The position numbers and the translations under genes are program-made. 64,000 nucleotides of DNA from Clostridiales bacterium (GTDB lineage: Bacteria > Bacillota > Clostridia > Saccharofermentanales > DTU023), in assembly GCA_004556455.1 (NCBI GenBank), contig SFGY01000001.1, positions 62,001 to 126,000 of the forward strand, given 5' to 3'. A model generated the notes under the pieces. It did no database searches and was not told where the DNA came from. It saw nothing but the letters and a program-made list of their open reading frames with translations. Shown here one piece after another: positions 33,751 to 41,594 of the stretch (the stretch's first letter is position 1; every line of letters begins with the position of its first letter).

Positions 33751-34983
33751 ATGAAGAAAAAAATTGGACTCTTCGGTGGATCCTTTGATCCCTTTCACCT
33801 TGGCCATGAACGAATGATTGATGCAGCTCTGGCTTCAGGCGAAGTCTCACGGGTGCTGGTCATGCCCTGTGGATTGCCGCCGCATAAGACACGCCGTTTG
33901 AGCCTGGCGGCTTATCGCTACAGTATGCTCGAGGCAGCGCTCCAGGGGCGCAGTGAGGTTGAGCTCAGCCGCTATGAACTGCAGCGCCCCGGGCAATATT
34001 CCTATACCTCGGAAACCCTCAAGGCGCTGCGCCGGGAGGCCAGGGAGAAGGGCGAAAAAATCAGCCTTTCCCTGATCTATGGTTCCGATGCTCTGGAGAC
34101 GATGGACAGCTGGCACAAGCCGCGAAAGATTCTGAAACAGGCGCCCATGCTTATTGCCCTGCGCGGGAACGACAGCGAAAAACGGGAGTTTTATGAGTCC
34201 AGAGCGCGTGCTCTGATGGATCGCTACGGTGGAGAAATCCGCTTTTTCCCAATGGAGCCGATCGAACTCTCATCCACGGAATGGCGGGAACGGCTGGCAC
34301 GCGGCGAAAATCCGAACGAAAACTTTAATCCTGCGGTTGCAGCCTTCCTCGTAAAAAACAAACCGTATCTTTTTGCCGAAGACATGAATCAGATCAGCGA
34401 TGAAGCTTACACGAGGCTTGCGGTTCTGGAACAGGAAATCTGGGAGTTCATGCCCCTCCGGCGTCTGGTCCACACGGCCAATGTCTGTCAGTATGCGGTA
34501 CACCTGGCTCTGCGCCACGGCCAGGATGCTGACAAGGCTGCGCTGGCAGGGCTCTTGCATGATGTTTGCAAATACATGCCGGTCGCCAGGCAGATGAAAC
34601 TGGCAGAGGCAGAAGGCAGTATTTACCCGCTTAACCCCAACATTGCCCATGGACCTGCCGGGGCGGTCTATGCCCGCGATGTTTTTGGAATGAAGGACCC
34701 CCTTTTGCTCAATGCAATAGCACGGCACACAACGACGGTTCCCGGCATGAATGATCTGGACAAGATTATCTATCTTTCAGATAAAATTGAATGGGGACGG
34801 GATTTTAATTATCTCGACGAGATCCGCGAAGCTGCTGAGCTTGACCTGAATCTGGCCATGAAGCTTTGCCTGCGTGAAGTTTTACTTGCCCTTGTCCGTC
34901 AGCACAAAAAAATTCATCCTCAGACATTGAGTGCAGCAAAAGATTATGGTATCGATCCTCAGTCCTTTCTGCGCCTGCCCTGA
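33751..34983 (+). CDS. nadD: NadD-YqeK fusion: nicotinate-nucleotide adenylyltransferase and HD hydrolase
   Basis: A 410-residue two-domain protein. Residues 1-200 are NadD, making NaAD from NaMN and ATP: GLFGGSFDPFHLGH (nucleotidyl-transfer motif), PPHKT, and the ISSTEWRERL-type C-terminal motif (here LSSTEWRERL). Residues about 225-405 are a YqeK HD-domain protein: HTANVCQYAVHLA, LLHDVCKYM, AIARHTT and YLSDKIEWGRDF. YqeK members hydrolyse Ap4A symmetrically. Usually the two are adjacent separate genes followed by rsfS; here they are fused and rsfS follows. The ATG at 33751 has GAGG 5 nt upstream; a TTG at 33736 overlaps prfB. Confidence 0.95.
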   Translation: MKKKIGLFGGSFDPFHLGHERMIDAALASGEVSRVLVMPCGLPPHKTRRLSLAAYRYSMLEAALQGRSEVELSRYELQRPGQYSYTSETLKALRREAREKGEKISLSLIYGSDALETMDSWHKPRKILKQAPMLIALRGNDSEKREFYESRARALMDRYGGEIRFFPMEPIELSSTEWRERLARGENPNENFNPAVAAFLVKNKPYLFAEDMNQISDEAYTRLAVLEQEIWEFMPLRRLVHTANVCQYAVHLALRHGQDADKAALAGLLHDVCKYMPVARQMKLAEAEGSIYPLNPNIAHGPAGAVYARDVFGMKDPLLLNAIARHTTTVPGMNDLDKIIYLSDKIEWGRDFNYLDEIREAAELDLNLAMKLCLREVLLALVRQHKKIHPQTLSAAKDYGIDPQSFLRLP

Positions 34984-35086
34984 GAGGGATAAGGCCGGGC
35001 TGTCTTCGCACTTTCTGCTGGAGCAGGTAAAAAATGTTAAACTAAACAAAAACTTGAATGTTCTGTCTCAGTGAAAGGAGAAAGCC

Positions 35087-35452
35087 TTGGATCCTCAAAA
35101 GCTCAGTGAATTGATTCGCAATATTCTTGAAAGTAAAAAGGCTCACGATGTTCAGATCCTTCATGTCGGTGATAAAACCACGCTGGCTGAATATTTTGTG
35201 GTTGCCGATGGCAGTAGCGTGACCCAGGTTAAAGCGCTGGAAGATGAGTTAACTTACCGTCTTAAAGAGGATGCTCAGATTTTGCCCGAATCAGAAGAAG
35301 GGGAGAGCAGCGGCAAGTGGGTTCTCATTGACTATGGTTCTGTGGTTGTTCATATTTTCAAGACAAGCGAGCGTCAATTTTACGATTTAGAGCAGTTTTG
35401 GAAGAGTAAGCACAGCGACATTTCTCTGCCTGAGTCTGGAGAAAATGCCTAG
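35087..35452 (+). CDS. rsfS: ribosome silencing factor RsfS
   Basis: A 121-residue RsfS (YbeB/iojap), which binds ribosomal protein uL14 and prevents subunit joining when nutrients are low. The family core is present: ILHVGDKTTLAEYFVVADG, SVTQVKALEDEL, and KWVLIDYGSVVVHIF with the QFYDLEQFW helix. It begins with TTG at 35087, supported by AAAGGAG 6 nt upstream; no ATG gives the right N-terminus. The C-terminal tail is short. It follows NadD-YqeK in the usual order. Confidence 0.95.
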   Translation: MDPQKLSELIRNILESKKAHDVQILHVGDKTTLAEYFVVADGSSVTQVKALEDELTYRLKEDAQILPESEEGESSGKWVLIDYGSVVVHIFKTSERQFYDLEQFWKSKHSDISLPESGENA

Positions 35453-35515
35453 TTAACTCTGTCGCTTTTTAAGCGCATTTGTCGAACGGATGGCGCGACA
35501 GCCTCGTTTCTTCTT

Positions 35516-36241
35516 GTGTACACTCTGCGTATGAAGCGCAGAGTACGAAACAGTGACTACAGATCTATCCCAAGGCGCCTGCCTCATAAGCGAAATGATC
35601 GAGCCTGCGCGCAGAACGTGAGGGGAAGGAGCCAGCCCCCGAAGAAGCTTCAGCTCCCCTATGTTCTGCTTCTGGGAGCGCTGCTTCTGCTTTCTTTTTT
35701 GCTTTCCTTATGGACTTCTGATCGTTTACACTCGGAACTTTTCCCGCAGGAGAAAGTCGGAGATGAATTTTCTCTGCTGAGTGAGAGTGTGAGCCGCCCC
35801 TTAGATCAGAGTGACGCTATTCAATCTGTTTTTTCTTTAGAGCCAGGCGAAGCTTCACAAGCGACCCATACAAAAGATCAGAACAATACTATTCAGGAAA
35901 CAAGTCCAAAAGCTCAAAACGACAATATTCAAATGCTCCGTACAAAAGTTCAGCCCTCAGAGCCTCGGGGTAAGGCCTACACCAGTACTTCTCCAGACGC
36001 GCAATCCTCAGGCAAAGTGCAGGAAGAGCTGTCATCAGATCCCGCTACAACACAAATATCCCTCAGTTCAGCTGACGAGCAACTGCTCTGCACGGTTCCC
36101 GGGATTGGACCTGTGACGGCCCGCGCCATTCTCAGACGTCGTGAGGAGCTGGGGGGTAAAATGTGCGTCGAAGATCTACTGTCTGTCCCCGGGATTAAAG
36201 AAAAAAAGTTTGCGCGTTTCAAAGCCTATTTTCGACCCTGA
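35516..36241 (+). CDS. ComEA-like helix-hairpin-helix membrane protein
   Basis: A protein of up to 241 residues. After a basic N-terminal region comes one membrane helix (about 45-65), then a long Ser/Thr/Gln-rich linker with loosely repeated QNNTIQ/QNDNIQ units and a C-terminal double helix-hairpin-helix domain (about 180-241) with LLCTVPGIGPVTARAI and LLSVPGIKEKKF. ComEA-type HhH proteins bind incoming DNA in competence, but the SLBB domain found in many is not visible here. The start is unclear: GTG at 35516 or ATG at 35531, neither with a good ribosome site. No comEC/comEB neighbours, so a competence role is only inferred. Confidence 0.75.
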   Translation: MYTLRMKRRVRNSDYRSIPRRLPHKRNDRACAQNVRGRSQPPKKLQLPYVLLLGALLLLSFLLSLWTSDRLHSELFPQEKVGDEFSLLSESVSRPLDQSDAIQSVFSLEPGEASQATHTKDQNNTIQETSPKAQNDNIQMLRTKVQPSEPRGKAYTSTSPDAQSSGKVQEELSSDPATTQISLSSADEQLLCTVPGIGPVTARAILRRREELGGKMCVEDLLSVPGIKEKKFARFKAYFRP

Positions 36242-36244
36242 AAT

Positions 36245-36273
36245 AAAAAAAGACGCAGGATGAATCTGCGTCT
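36245..36273 (-). terminator. terminator for tRNA-Pro
   Basis: AGACGCAG (36251-36258) and CTGCGTCT (36266-36273) form a perfect 8-bp stem. On the - strand it is followed by a run of T, ending the tRNA-Pro transcript. Confidence 0.8.
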
Positions 36274-36275
36274 GT

Positions 36276-36351
36276 TGGTCGGAGTGACTGGACTTGAACC
36301 AGCGGCCTCTTGGTCCCGAACCAAGCGCTCTACCACCTGAGCCACACCCCG
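36276..36351 (-). tRNA. tRNA-Pro (CGG)
   Basis: A 76-nt cloverleaf on the - strand. Acceptor arm CGGGGTG/CACTCCG with one G-U pair, anticodon loop TTCGGGA (anticodon CGG), T loop TTCAAGT and encoded CCA. Confidence 0.95.
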
Positions 36352-36465
36352 AAAGGCAACTTGCATTTTATCGGGATGCGTTCCGACTGTCAAGCTGTTA
36401 AAATAAAGGCAGCTCAGGGCGCGAGAAATCGTGCCAGGCGAATGGAGTGCGTGCGGAGGGAAGTC

Positions 36466-37296
36466 ATGAGTCAGGCTGATGAACGTTTTATTGCCACATG
36501 TAAAGAAATTCTTGATCACGGAGTCTGGCAGACAGGTCAAGTGCGTCCGCACTGGCCGGATGACGGGAGCCCGGCTCCAACCAAAAAACGCTTCGCTATT
36601 GTTAACCGCTATCAGCTGGACAAAGAGTTCCCGGCTCTCACCCTGAGACCGGTTCCTCTTAAAAACTGCCTTGATGAAATTCTCTGGATCTGGCAGAAAA
36701 AGAGCACCCGCGTGTCTGAATTGCGCTCACATATCTGGGATGCCTGGGCTCTGCAGGATGGCACCATCGGCAAAGCCTACGGCTATCAGCTGGCTAAAAA
36801 AACACAGTATCCCGACGGTCAATACGATCAGGTTGAACGTCTGCGCAAAGATTTAAAAGAAAATCCGGAAAGTCGTCGCCTTATCTGTACGATGTATAAT
36901 CCCGATGATTTGCCGGAAATGGCTCTGTACCCCTGTGCCTACAGTCTTACCCTGCACGTCGATCAGGGTGTTTTGAATGGAATTTTAAATCAGCGCAGCC
37001 AGGATGTCCTTGTCGCCAACGCCTGGAATGTTTGTCAATACGCGCTGCTTTTGCACATGTTTGCGATTGATGCAGGTCTTAAAGTGGGAGAACTCGTACA
37101 TGTGATCGCGGATGCCCATATCTATGACAGGCACATCCCCATTGTCGAGGAGCTGATACAGAGGCCGGTTTACCCGGCGCCTGATTTGTGGATCGATCCC
37201 TCTGTCAGGAGTTTTGATGATTTTACGATCGATAGTTTCAGATTTGAGCATTATCAGCATGGTGAAGCCATCCAGCACATTCCGGTAGCGGTATGA
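36466..37296 (+). CDS. thyA: thymidylate synthase ThyA
   Basis: A 276-residue folate-dependent thymidylate synthase that methylates dUMP to dTMP using methylene-tetrahydrofolate, oxidising it to dihydrofolate. The catalytic Cys157 is in LYPCAYSL and the dUMP-binding RSQDVLVANAWNV motif follows. The start is the ATG at 36466 with GGAGGG 6 nt upstream; the upstream part of the frame covers tRNA-Pro antisense. folA follows 34 nt on, the natural partner that recycles dihydrofolate. Confidence 0.96.
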   Translation: MSQADERFIATCKEILDHGVWQTGQVRPHWPDDGSPAPTKKRFAIVNRYQLDKEFPALTLRPVPLKNCLDEILWIWQKKSTRVSELRSHIWDAWALQDGTIGKAYGYQLAKKTQYPDGQYDQVERLRKDLKENPESRRLICTMYNPDDLPEMALYPCAYSLTLHVDQGVLNGILNQRSQDVLVANAWNVCQYALLLHMFAIDAGLKVGELVHVIADAHIYDRHIPIVEELIQRPVYPAPDLWIDPSVRSFDDFTIDSFRFEHYQHGEAIQHIPVAV

Positions 37297-37330
37297 ATGG
37301 ATTTACGGTCGGTAAACTGGGAGGGACGAA

Positions 37331-37849
37331 ATGATTGCGATTGTTGCCGCAGATGAACAATGGGGCATTGGCAGGGCAGGACAGCTGCAGCGTCCGATTT
37401 CCGAGGACTTGAAACGCTTCAAAGCTCTGACGCTCGGCAAAGTGATTATTTATGGCCGCAAGACGCTGGCCACCTATCCTGGGCAGAAGCCCCTGCCTGG
37501 ACGGGAGAATTTTATGTTGAGCAGGACGGTTACGGATCAGACTTATGACCATGACCTGAGGATTTTTACTTCGCTTGAGGACTTACTTGCTGCCTGTGAA
37601 GCTGAAAAAAAAGCCGGAAGGAAAGAAGAGGACTTTATTGTCGTTGGTGGTGCTGCTGTTTACAGGCTCCTTTTACCCTATACGAACGAAGTTATGCTGA
37701 CTCGTCTGGAAACTGAACTGCCTGCGGATGCTTATTTTCCCAACTTAGAGGAAAAGTCTTTTGTGCTCGTTGAAAAATCCGAAAGCCGAATGGACGGAGA
37801 ACTTAGCTACCATTATGAGTTCTGGCGTCGAGAGGAAGAAAAGCGATGA
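37331..37849 (+). CDS. folA: dihydrofolate reductase
   Basis: A 172-residue DHFR regenerating tetrahydrofolate for ThyA. The N-terminal IAIVAADEQWGIG (usual W-G-I-G), GKVIIYGRKTLA (NADPH loop) and IVVGGAAVYRLLLP are clear. The catalytic acidic residue falls in the ISEDLKRFK helix (normally P-x-D/E-L). GGAGGGA lies 6 nt before the ATG. The stop overlaps the start of the next gene by 4 nt (ATGA), indicating coupled translation in a thyA-folA-ogt operon. Confidence 0.95.
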   Translation: MIAIVAADEQWGIGRAGQLQRPISEDLKRFKALTLGKVIIYGRKTLATYPGQKPLPGRENFMLSRTVTDQTYDHDLRIFTSLEDLLAACEAEKKAGRKEEDFIVVGGAAVYRLLLPYTNEVMLTRLETELPADAYFPNLEEKSFVLVEKSESRMDGELSYHYEFWRREEEKR

Positions 37850-38916
37850 CATCCGCAAAAGTAAAACTGGTGCTGCAGCCCCTTTTTCTCAAAGATGCCG
37901 ATGAACTCTCTGAATGGGCTCTTCCCTTAAACCTGGAAGGAACGAAAAAAGAGCGTGTCGATTTTTTGCGAAAAATGGAGGAACGTCTCGGCCGGGAAAA
38001 AGTTCTTCTCTGTAAAAAAGGCCGACAGAAACGGGCACTCCTGATGATTGAACCCGCTCTTTTCGGTCGCTGTGGCTTGCGTGCGCGCCTTTGGCCAGAT
38101 AAAACCGGTGCTTTTGCAGCGGGGGAAATAGAGGAAGTGATCGAGGCTATCTTTGAACGTGAAAAAGAAGCTTTCGATTTACAGCTCTGTCTGAGTCAGG
38201 AGGCAGTTGCAGACTTAAGTGAAAAACAAAAGGAGTCTGCCCGGACCATCATTTATGCTGAAAACAGCCGGGGACAGCCGCAACAAGCCTTGTGCCTGCA
38301 TGTTTTCCGAGCGGAGACAGCAAAAGAAGCAGGCCTGCTTGTCAAACTACCTTTTGCCTCGGCACTTCTTTTCGCCAATCAGAAAGGAAATGCCATCAGT
38401 TCCCTGCAATTTTTGATGGATAAGGCAAAGCCAGGCAGCAGGCGCGAGGAAAACCTTTTGCTTATGCTCGGGCAGTTGGATGAGCAGGGCGACTACCACG
38501 CAGAATGGGAGATCAAAGATCCAAGGCCAGAGCGCGTGCCGGAGATTCTCCATCGGGCAGCCGGGGAGATTGAAGAATATGTCCGCGGCGAACGCCGTCT
38601 GTTTGATCTGCCGCTGGAAATAGAAACAGGCAGTGTCTTCCAGCGTAAAATCTGGAAGACTCTGGCAGATATTCCTTATGGTGTGACATTGAGTTATGAG
38701 GATCTGGCAGCACAGGCTCTCGGCAGTAGAAAAAAAGGTCGCGCCTACGCCAGAGCTACAGGTGCAGCGTGTGCGGCCAATCCCATCGCTCTCTTTATAC
38801 CCTGTCATCGAGTGATCGGAAGTTCGGGACATTTGGTGGGTTTTTCCGGAGGAGTAGATGTCAAATCGGCTCTGCTCAATTTGGAGCTCTTTAATTTTCG
38901 CAAGGCGAAGGAATGA
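37846..38916 (+). CDS. O6-alkylguanine-DNA alkyltransferase fused to an N-terminal domain
   Basis: A 356-residue protein. The C-terminal ~110 residues are a methylated-DNA-protein cysteine methyltransferase: FQRKIWKTLADIPYGVTLSYEDLA, the acceptor Cys320 in IPCHRVI and GSSGHLVGFSGG. It would repair O6-methylguanine by suicidal transfer. The first ~200 residues are not the usual ribonuclease-like domain; they resemble a degenerate GNAT acetyltransferase (LQPLFLKDADELSEWA start, then two alpha/beta units), but this is an inference. It overlaps folA by 4 nt. Confidence 0.82.
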   Translation: MTSAKVKLVLQPLFLKDADELSEWALPLNLEGTKKERVDFLRKMEERLGREKVLLCKKGRQKRALLMIEPALFGRCGLRARLWPDKTGAFAAGEIEEVIEAIFEREKEAFDLQLCLSQEAVADLSEKQKESARTIIYAENSRGQPQQALCLHVFRAETAKEAGLLVKLPFASALLFANQKGNAISSLQFLMDKAKPGSRREENLLLMLGQLDEQGDYHAEWEIKDPRPERVPEILHRAAGEIEEYVRGERRLFDLPLEIETGSVFQRKIWKTLADIPYGVTLSYEDLAAQALGSRKKGRAYARATGAACAANPIALFIPCHRVIGSSGHLVGFSGGVDVKSALLNLELFNFRKAKE

Positions 38917-39002
38917 GTTATAGCTTCTTCACTTTTAATTAAGAGTGAAAAAACAGATCTATCGTATCAAAAGAAGAACTGAGTCATATGATATTTTTTC
39001 GC

Positions 39003-39032
39003 TTGACAAGACCTGAAAACAGCCCCTATAAT
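39003..39032 (+). promoter_or_regulatory. SigA promoter of the His-Gln-Lys tRNA cluster
   Basis: TTGACA (39003-39008) and TATAAT (39027-39032) are exact consensus with an 18-bp spacer, 28 nt before the first tRNA. Confidence 0.88.
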
Positions 39033-39060
39033 AATCAGCGTGCCGCAAAAAGGCATGAAT

Positions 39061-39138
39061 GGTGGGATTAGCTCAGTTGGTTAGAGTGCCAGGTTGTGGC
39101 CCTGGAGGTCATGGGTTCGAATCCCATATTCCACCCCA
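39061..39138 (+). tRNA. tRNA-His (GTG)
   Basis: Cloverleaf with acceptor GTGGGAT/ATTCCAC, the His-specific extra G at -1 opposite C73, anticodon loop TTGTGGC (GTG) and encoded CCA. Confidence 0.95.
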
Positions 39139-39141
39139 CTT

Positions 39142-39157
39142 TTGCGCCGTGGCGCAA
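39142..39157. repeat. perfect palindrome between tRNA-His and tRNA-Gln
   Basis: TTGCGCC-GT-GGCGCAA forms a 7-bp stem with a 2-nt centre, without a T run. It may be a processing hairpin in the tRNA precursor. Confidence 0.6.
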
Positions 39158-39167
39158 GTTAATACAT

Positions 39168-39242
39168 TGGGGTGTAGCCAAGGGGTAAGGCACGGGACTT
39201 TGACTCCCGCATTCGCAGGTTCAAATCCTACCACCCCAGCCA
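39168..39242 (+). tRNA. tRNA-Gln (TTG)
   Basis: Cloverleaf with acceptor TGGGGTG/CACCCCA, anticodon loop CTTTGAC (TTG), T loop TTCAAAT and encoded CCA. Confidence 0.95.
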
Positions 39243-39247
39243 TATTT

Positions 39248-39323
39248 GATCCACTAGCTCAGTCGGTAGAGCATCTGACTTTTAATCAGGGGGTCGAGGG
39301 TTCGAATCCCTCGTGGGTCACCA
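39248..39323 (+). tRNA. tRNA-Lys (TTT)
   Basis: Cloverleaf with acceptor GATCCAC/GTGGGTC, anticodon loop CTTTTAA (TTT), T loop TTCGAAT and encoded CCA. It is the last tRNA before a strong terminator. Confidence 0.95.
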
Positions 39324-39329
39324 GTCAGG

Positions 39330-39360
39330 AATCCCGTAACGAAAGCGTTACGGGATTTTT
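39330..39360 (+). terminator. rho-independent terminator of the tRNA cluster
   Basis: A perfect 12-bp stem, AATCCCGTAACG with CGTTACGGGATT, an AAAG loop and a T run. Confidence 0.92.
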
Positions 39361-39393
39361 GCTTTTATACGGATTCTGAATAAATTTGTTTTT

Positions 39394-39457
39394 GGGTGCA
39401 TTTTTGGTAGCAATTTCGGGTGCAATTTTGGGCCGCAATTTCTGCTGCGAATTTTTT
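39394..39457. repeat. five imperfect GGGTGCAATTTT-like tandem units
   Basis: Units start at 39394, 39406, 39418, 39430 and 39443, each 12-15 bp. The rest of the 384-nt gap up to 39744 is AT-rich with no gene seen. It carries a TATAAT at 39653-39658 and a small leader hairpin GGCGGA-GCT-TCCGCC (39704-39718) before the PPi-PFK gene. The repeat lies just downstream of tRNA-Lys, a common integration site. Confidence 0.6.
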
Positions 39458-39744
39458 AATTGAGATTTTTCATCTAAGATGCTTGATTATCTTGGATTGA
39501 CACAGCCCTGAATTCACCCGCTTCATCAGATACAGATATTCTAAATGCTTTTTATCTTCATGTACTTGACTGATTTTTAATCTTTTTTTTTGTACTAATT
39601 GTACGATTCCCTCAATCCTCTCATAACTGGTGTTTTTCTCTTTCTCTTTCTTTATAATATTAAAGATTCAAGGTTTTTTCGAAGTTGGATTAAAGAGCCT
39701 GAAGGCGGAGCTTCCGCCAGAACGAAGGCCCGTATGGAGGTTAT

Positions 39745-40989
39745 ATGTCACATCCTGGTAATTTGATTTTTGCTCAATCTGGTGGACCGACGGCAGTGAT
39801 CAACAGTAGTGCTGCCGGAGTTTTTACTGAAGCTCTGGCTCATCCGGAAACTTTCGGCAAAGTTTATGGCGCTCATCACGGTATCGTCGGCATTCTTGAA
39901 GAAGATTTCTTTGATATCGGTCAGGAAGACCCTGCTGAGCTTGTCCTGCTTAAACAGACGCCCTCTTCGATTCTCGGTTCCTGCCGCTATAAGCTGGCGA
40001 ATATTGAAGAAGATGATACAGATTACCACAAAGTGCTCGAAGTTTTTAAAAAATACGATATTCACACCTTCCTGTATAACGGGGGCAATGACTCCATGGA
40101 TACCTGCAATAAAATCAGCAAGTTCCTGAAGTCGCAGAATTTTGAATGCCGTGTTATTGGCGTGCCCAAGACCATTGATAACGATCTGGCCATTACAGAT
40201 CATTGTCCTGGTTACGGCTCGGCCGCACGCTATATTGCCACAACTGTGATGGAAATCTACAAAGATGCTACGGTGTACAATATCCCTCAGATTACCATTA
40301 TCGAAATCATGGGACGTAATGCCGGCTGGCTGACCGCTGCTTCATCTCTGGCAGCGGTCATGGGTTATGGTCCGGATCTGCTTTATCTGCCTGAGCATGT
40401 TTTCGATCTCGATGAGTTTATCGATGATGTGAAACGCGTCTATGAGAAGAAAAAACAAGTTGTCGTCTGTGTCTCTGAAGGGGTGAGAACGAGTGATGGT
40501 AAGCTCATCCCTGAAATGCGAGGCGCAGTGCGCACGGATGCTTTCGGACATAAGCAGCTTGGCGGCACAGCAGAAGTTCTTGGCAGCATTGTAGGTGATC
40601 ATATCTCCACAAAAATAAGAAATATTGAACTTTCTCTGATGCAGCGCTGTGCGGCTCACCTGGCCTCCGAGCGGGATGTTGAGGAAAGCTTTGCAGCCGG
40701 CAAAACTGCTGTGAAAACAGCCATGAATGGCGAAAGCGATGTGATGATTGGTTTTGCCCGCCCGCAGTCTGATCCTTATCAATGTGAAATGGTAAAAATT
40801 CCTCTGTGTGAGGTAGCCAATACGGAAAAAAAGGTTCCGGAAGCCTGGATCTCCCATGATGGTAACAATATGGAACAGGACTATTTTGATTATGCCATGC
40901 CGCTTATTCAGGGGAGCCCAAAATTGATTCTGGAAAATTCTTTGCCTCGCTTTGCCCAACTTAAGTTTGTTCAGGCCGGGAGAGCTTAA
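39745..40989 (+). CDS. pyrophosphate-dependent phosphofructokinase
   Basis: A 414-residue phosphofructokinase of the PPi-dependent branch. It opens with LIFAQSGGPTAVINSS; the donor loop is GGNDS (113-117), as in PPi enzymes, followed by VPKTIDNDLA with the catalytic Asp and the substrate motif IEIMGRNAGW. It would interconvert fructose 6-phosphate and fructose 1,6-bisphosphate with PPi, reversibly, in the glycolytic cytosol. GGAGG lies 6 nt before the ATG. The GNAT gene follows directly. Compare the atypical paralogue at 19055-20149, which has GGNGS and MGH. Confidence 0.93.
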   Translation: MSHPGNLIFAQSGGPTAVINSSAAGVFTEALAHPETFGKVYGAHHGIVGILEEDFFDIGQEDPAELVLLKQTPSSILGSCRYKLANIEEDDTDYHKVLEVFKKYDIHTFLYNGGNDSMDTCNKISKFLKSQNFECRVIGVPKTIDNDLAITDHCPGYGSAARYIATTVMEIYKDATVYNIPQITIIEIMGRNAGWLTAASSLAAVMGYGPDLLYLPEHVFDLDEFIDDVKRVYEKKKQVVVCVSEGVRTSDGKLIPEMRGAVRTDAFGHKQLGGTAEVLGSIVGDHISTKIRNIELSLMQRCAAHLASERDVEESFAAGKTAVKTAMNGESDVMIGFARPQSDPYQCEMVKIPLCEVANTEKKVPEAWISHDGNNMEQDYFDYAMPLIQGSPKLILENSLPRFAQLKFVQAGRA

Positions 40990-40991
40990 GC

Positions 40992-41594
40992 ATGAGTTTC
41001 GGGCGAAAAGCACAGCTTTTTCCGGAAGGGCAGAGGCTCTGCCTCCGTGCCCCGGAAGAAGCTGATTTTAAGGCCTACCGTCATTTTTTTGCGGAAGTAT
41101 CAGAACGTGCTTACTATCTTGAAGAAGCTCTCTTGCCTCTGAATGAAGCCCAGCTCAGAACTTATGTGAGCGGCATGAATGAGGGGGATAAATACCTGGC
41201 CTTTTCCCTCGTGGAGAAAGCAGGGGGAAAAACCGTCGGCCTCGTCAACCTCGATGATATTGATCTGCGTTCGCGGCATGCTGTTCTGGGCATTGCCATA
41301 ACGGATCCATCGGCTCGCGGCCAGGGCTTCGCCAAAGAAGGGGTTAAACTCATGCTGGCCTATGCTTTCGGGGAACTTAATCTTCACCGCGTAGAGATTT
41401 CCTACATGGAGGGTAACGATGCCTCAAGAGCACTCTTCAATAGCCTTGGCTTTATCGATGAAGGCTGCCGCCGTGATTTGACAAGACGTGGGAATTCGTG
41501 GCTAGATATGCACATCATGAGCTTACTTGAAGAGGAATACTTCAGAACTGAGGGTGACCATGCTGCGCGCATTGCTGACAGCCCACATCAGTGA
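40992..41594 (+). CDS. GNAT family N-acetyltransferase (RimJ/RimL-like)
   Basis: A 200-residue acetyltransferase. The N-terminal GQRLCLRAPEEADFKAYRHFF is typical of RimJ/RimL-like GNATs, and the acetyl-CoA loop RGQGFAKEGVKLM is intact. The EISYMEGNDASRALFNSLGF segment follows. Substrate unknown; protein N-termini or small amines are possible. GGGAGA lies 9 nt upstream of the ATG, 2 nt after the PFK stop. The end overlaps the next gene by 35 nt. Confidence 0.88.
   Translation: MSFGRKAQLFPEGQRLCLRAPEEADFKAYRHFFAEVSERAYYLEEALLPLNEAQLRTYVSGMNEGDKYLAFSLVEKAGGKTVGLVNLDDIDLRSRHAVLGIAITDPSARGQGFAKEGVKLMLAYAFGELNLHRVEISYMEGNDASRALFNSLGFIDEGCRRDLTRRGNSWLDMHIMSLLEEEYFRTEGDHAARIADSPHQ

Noticed and set aside
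35455..35505. Terminator after rsfS
   Set aside because: CTGTCGC and GCGACAG can pair across a long loop, but the following tail is only partly T-rich, so it was not called.
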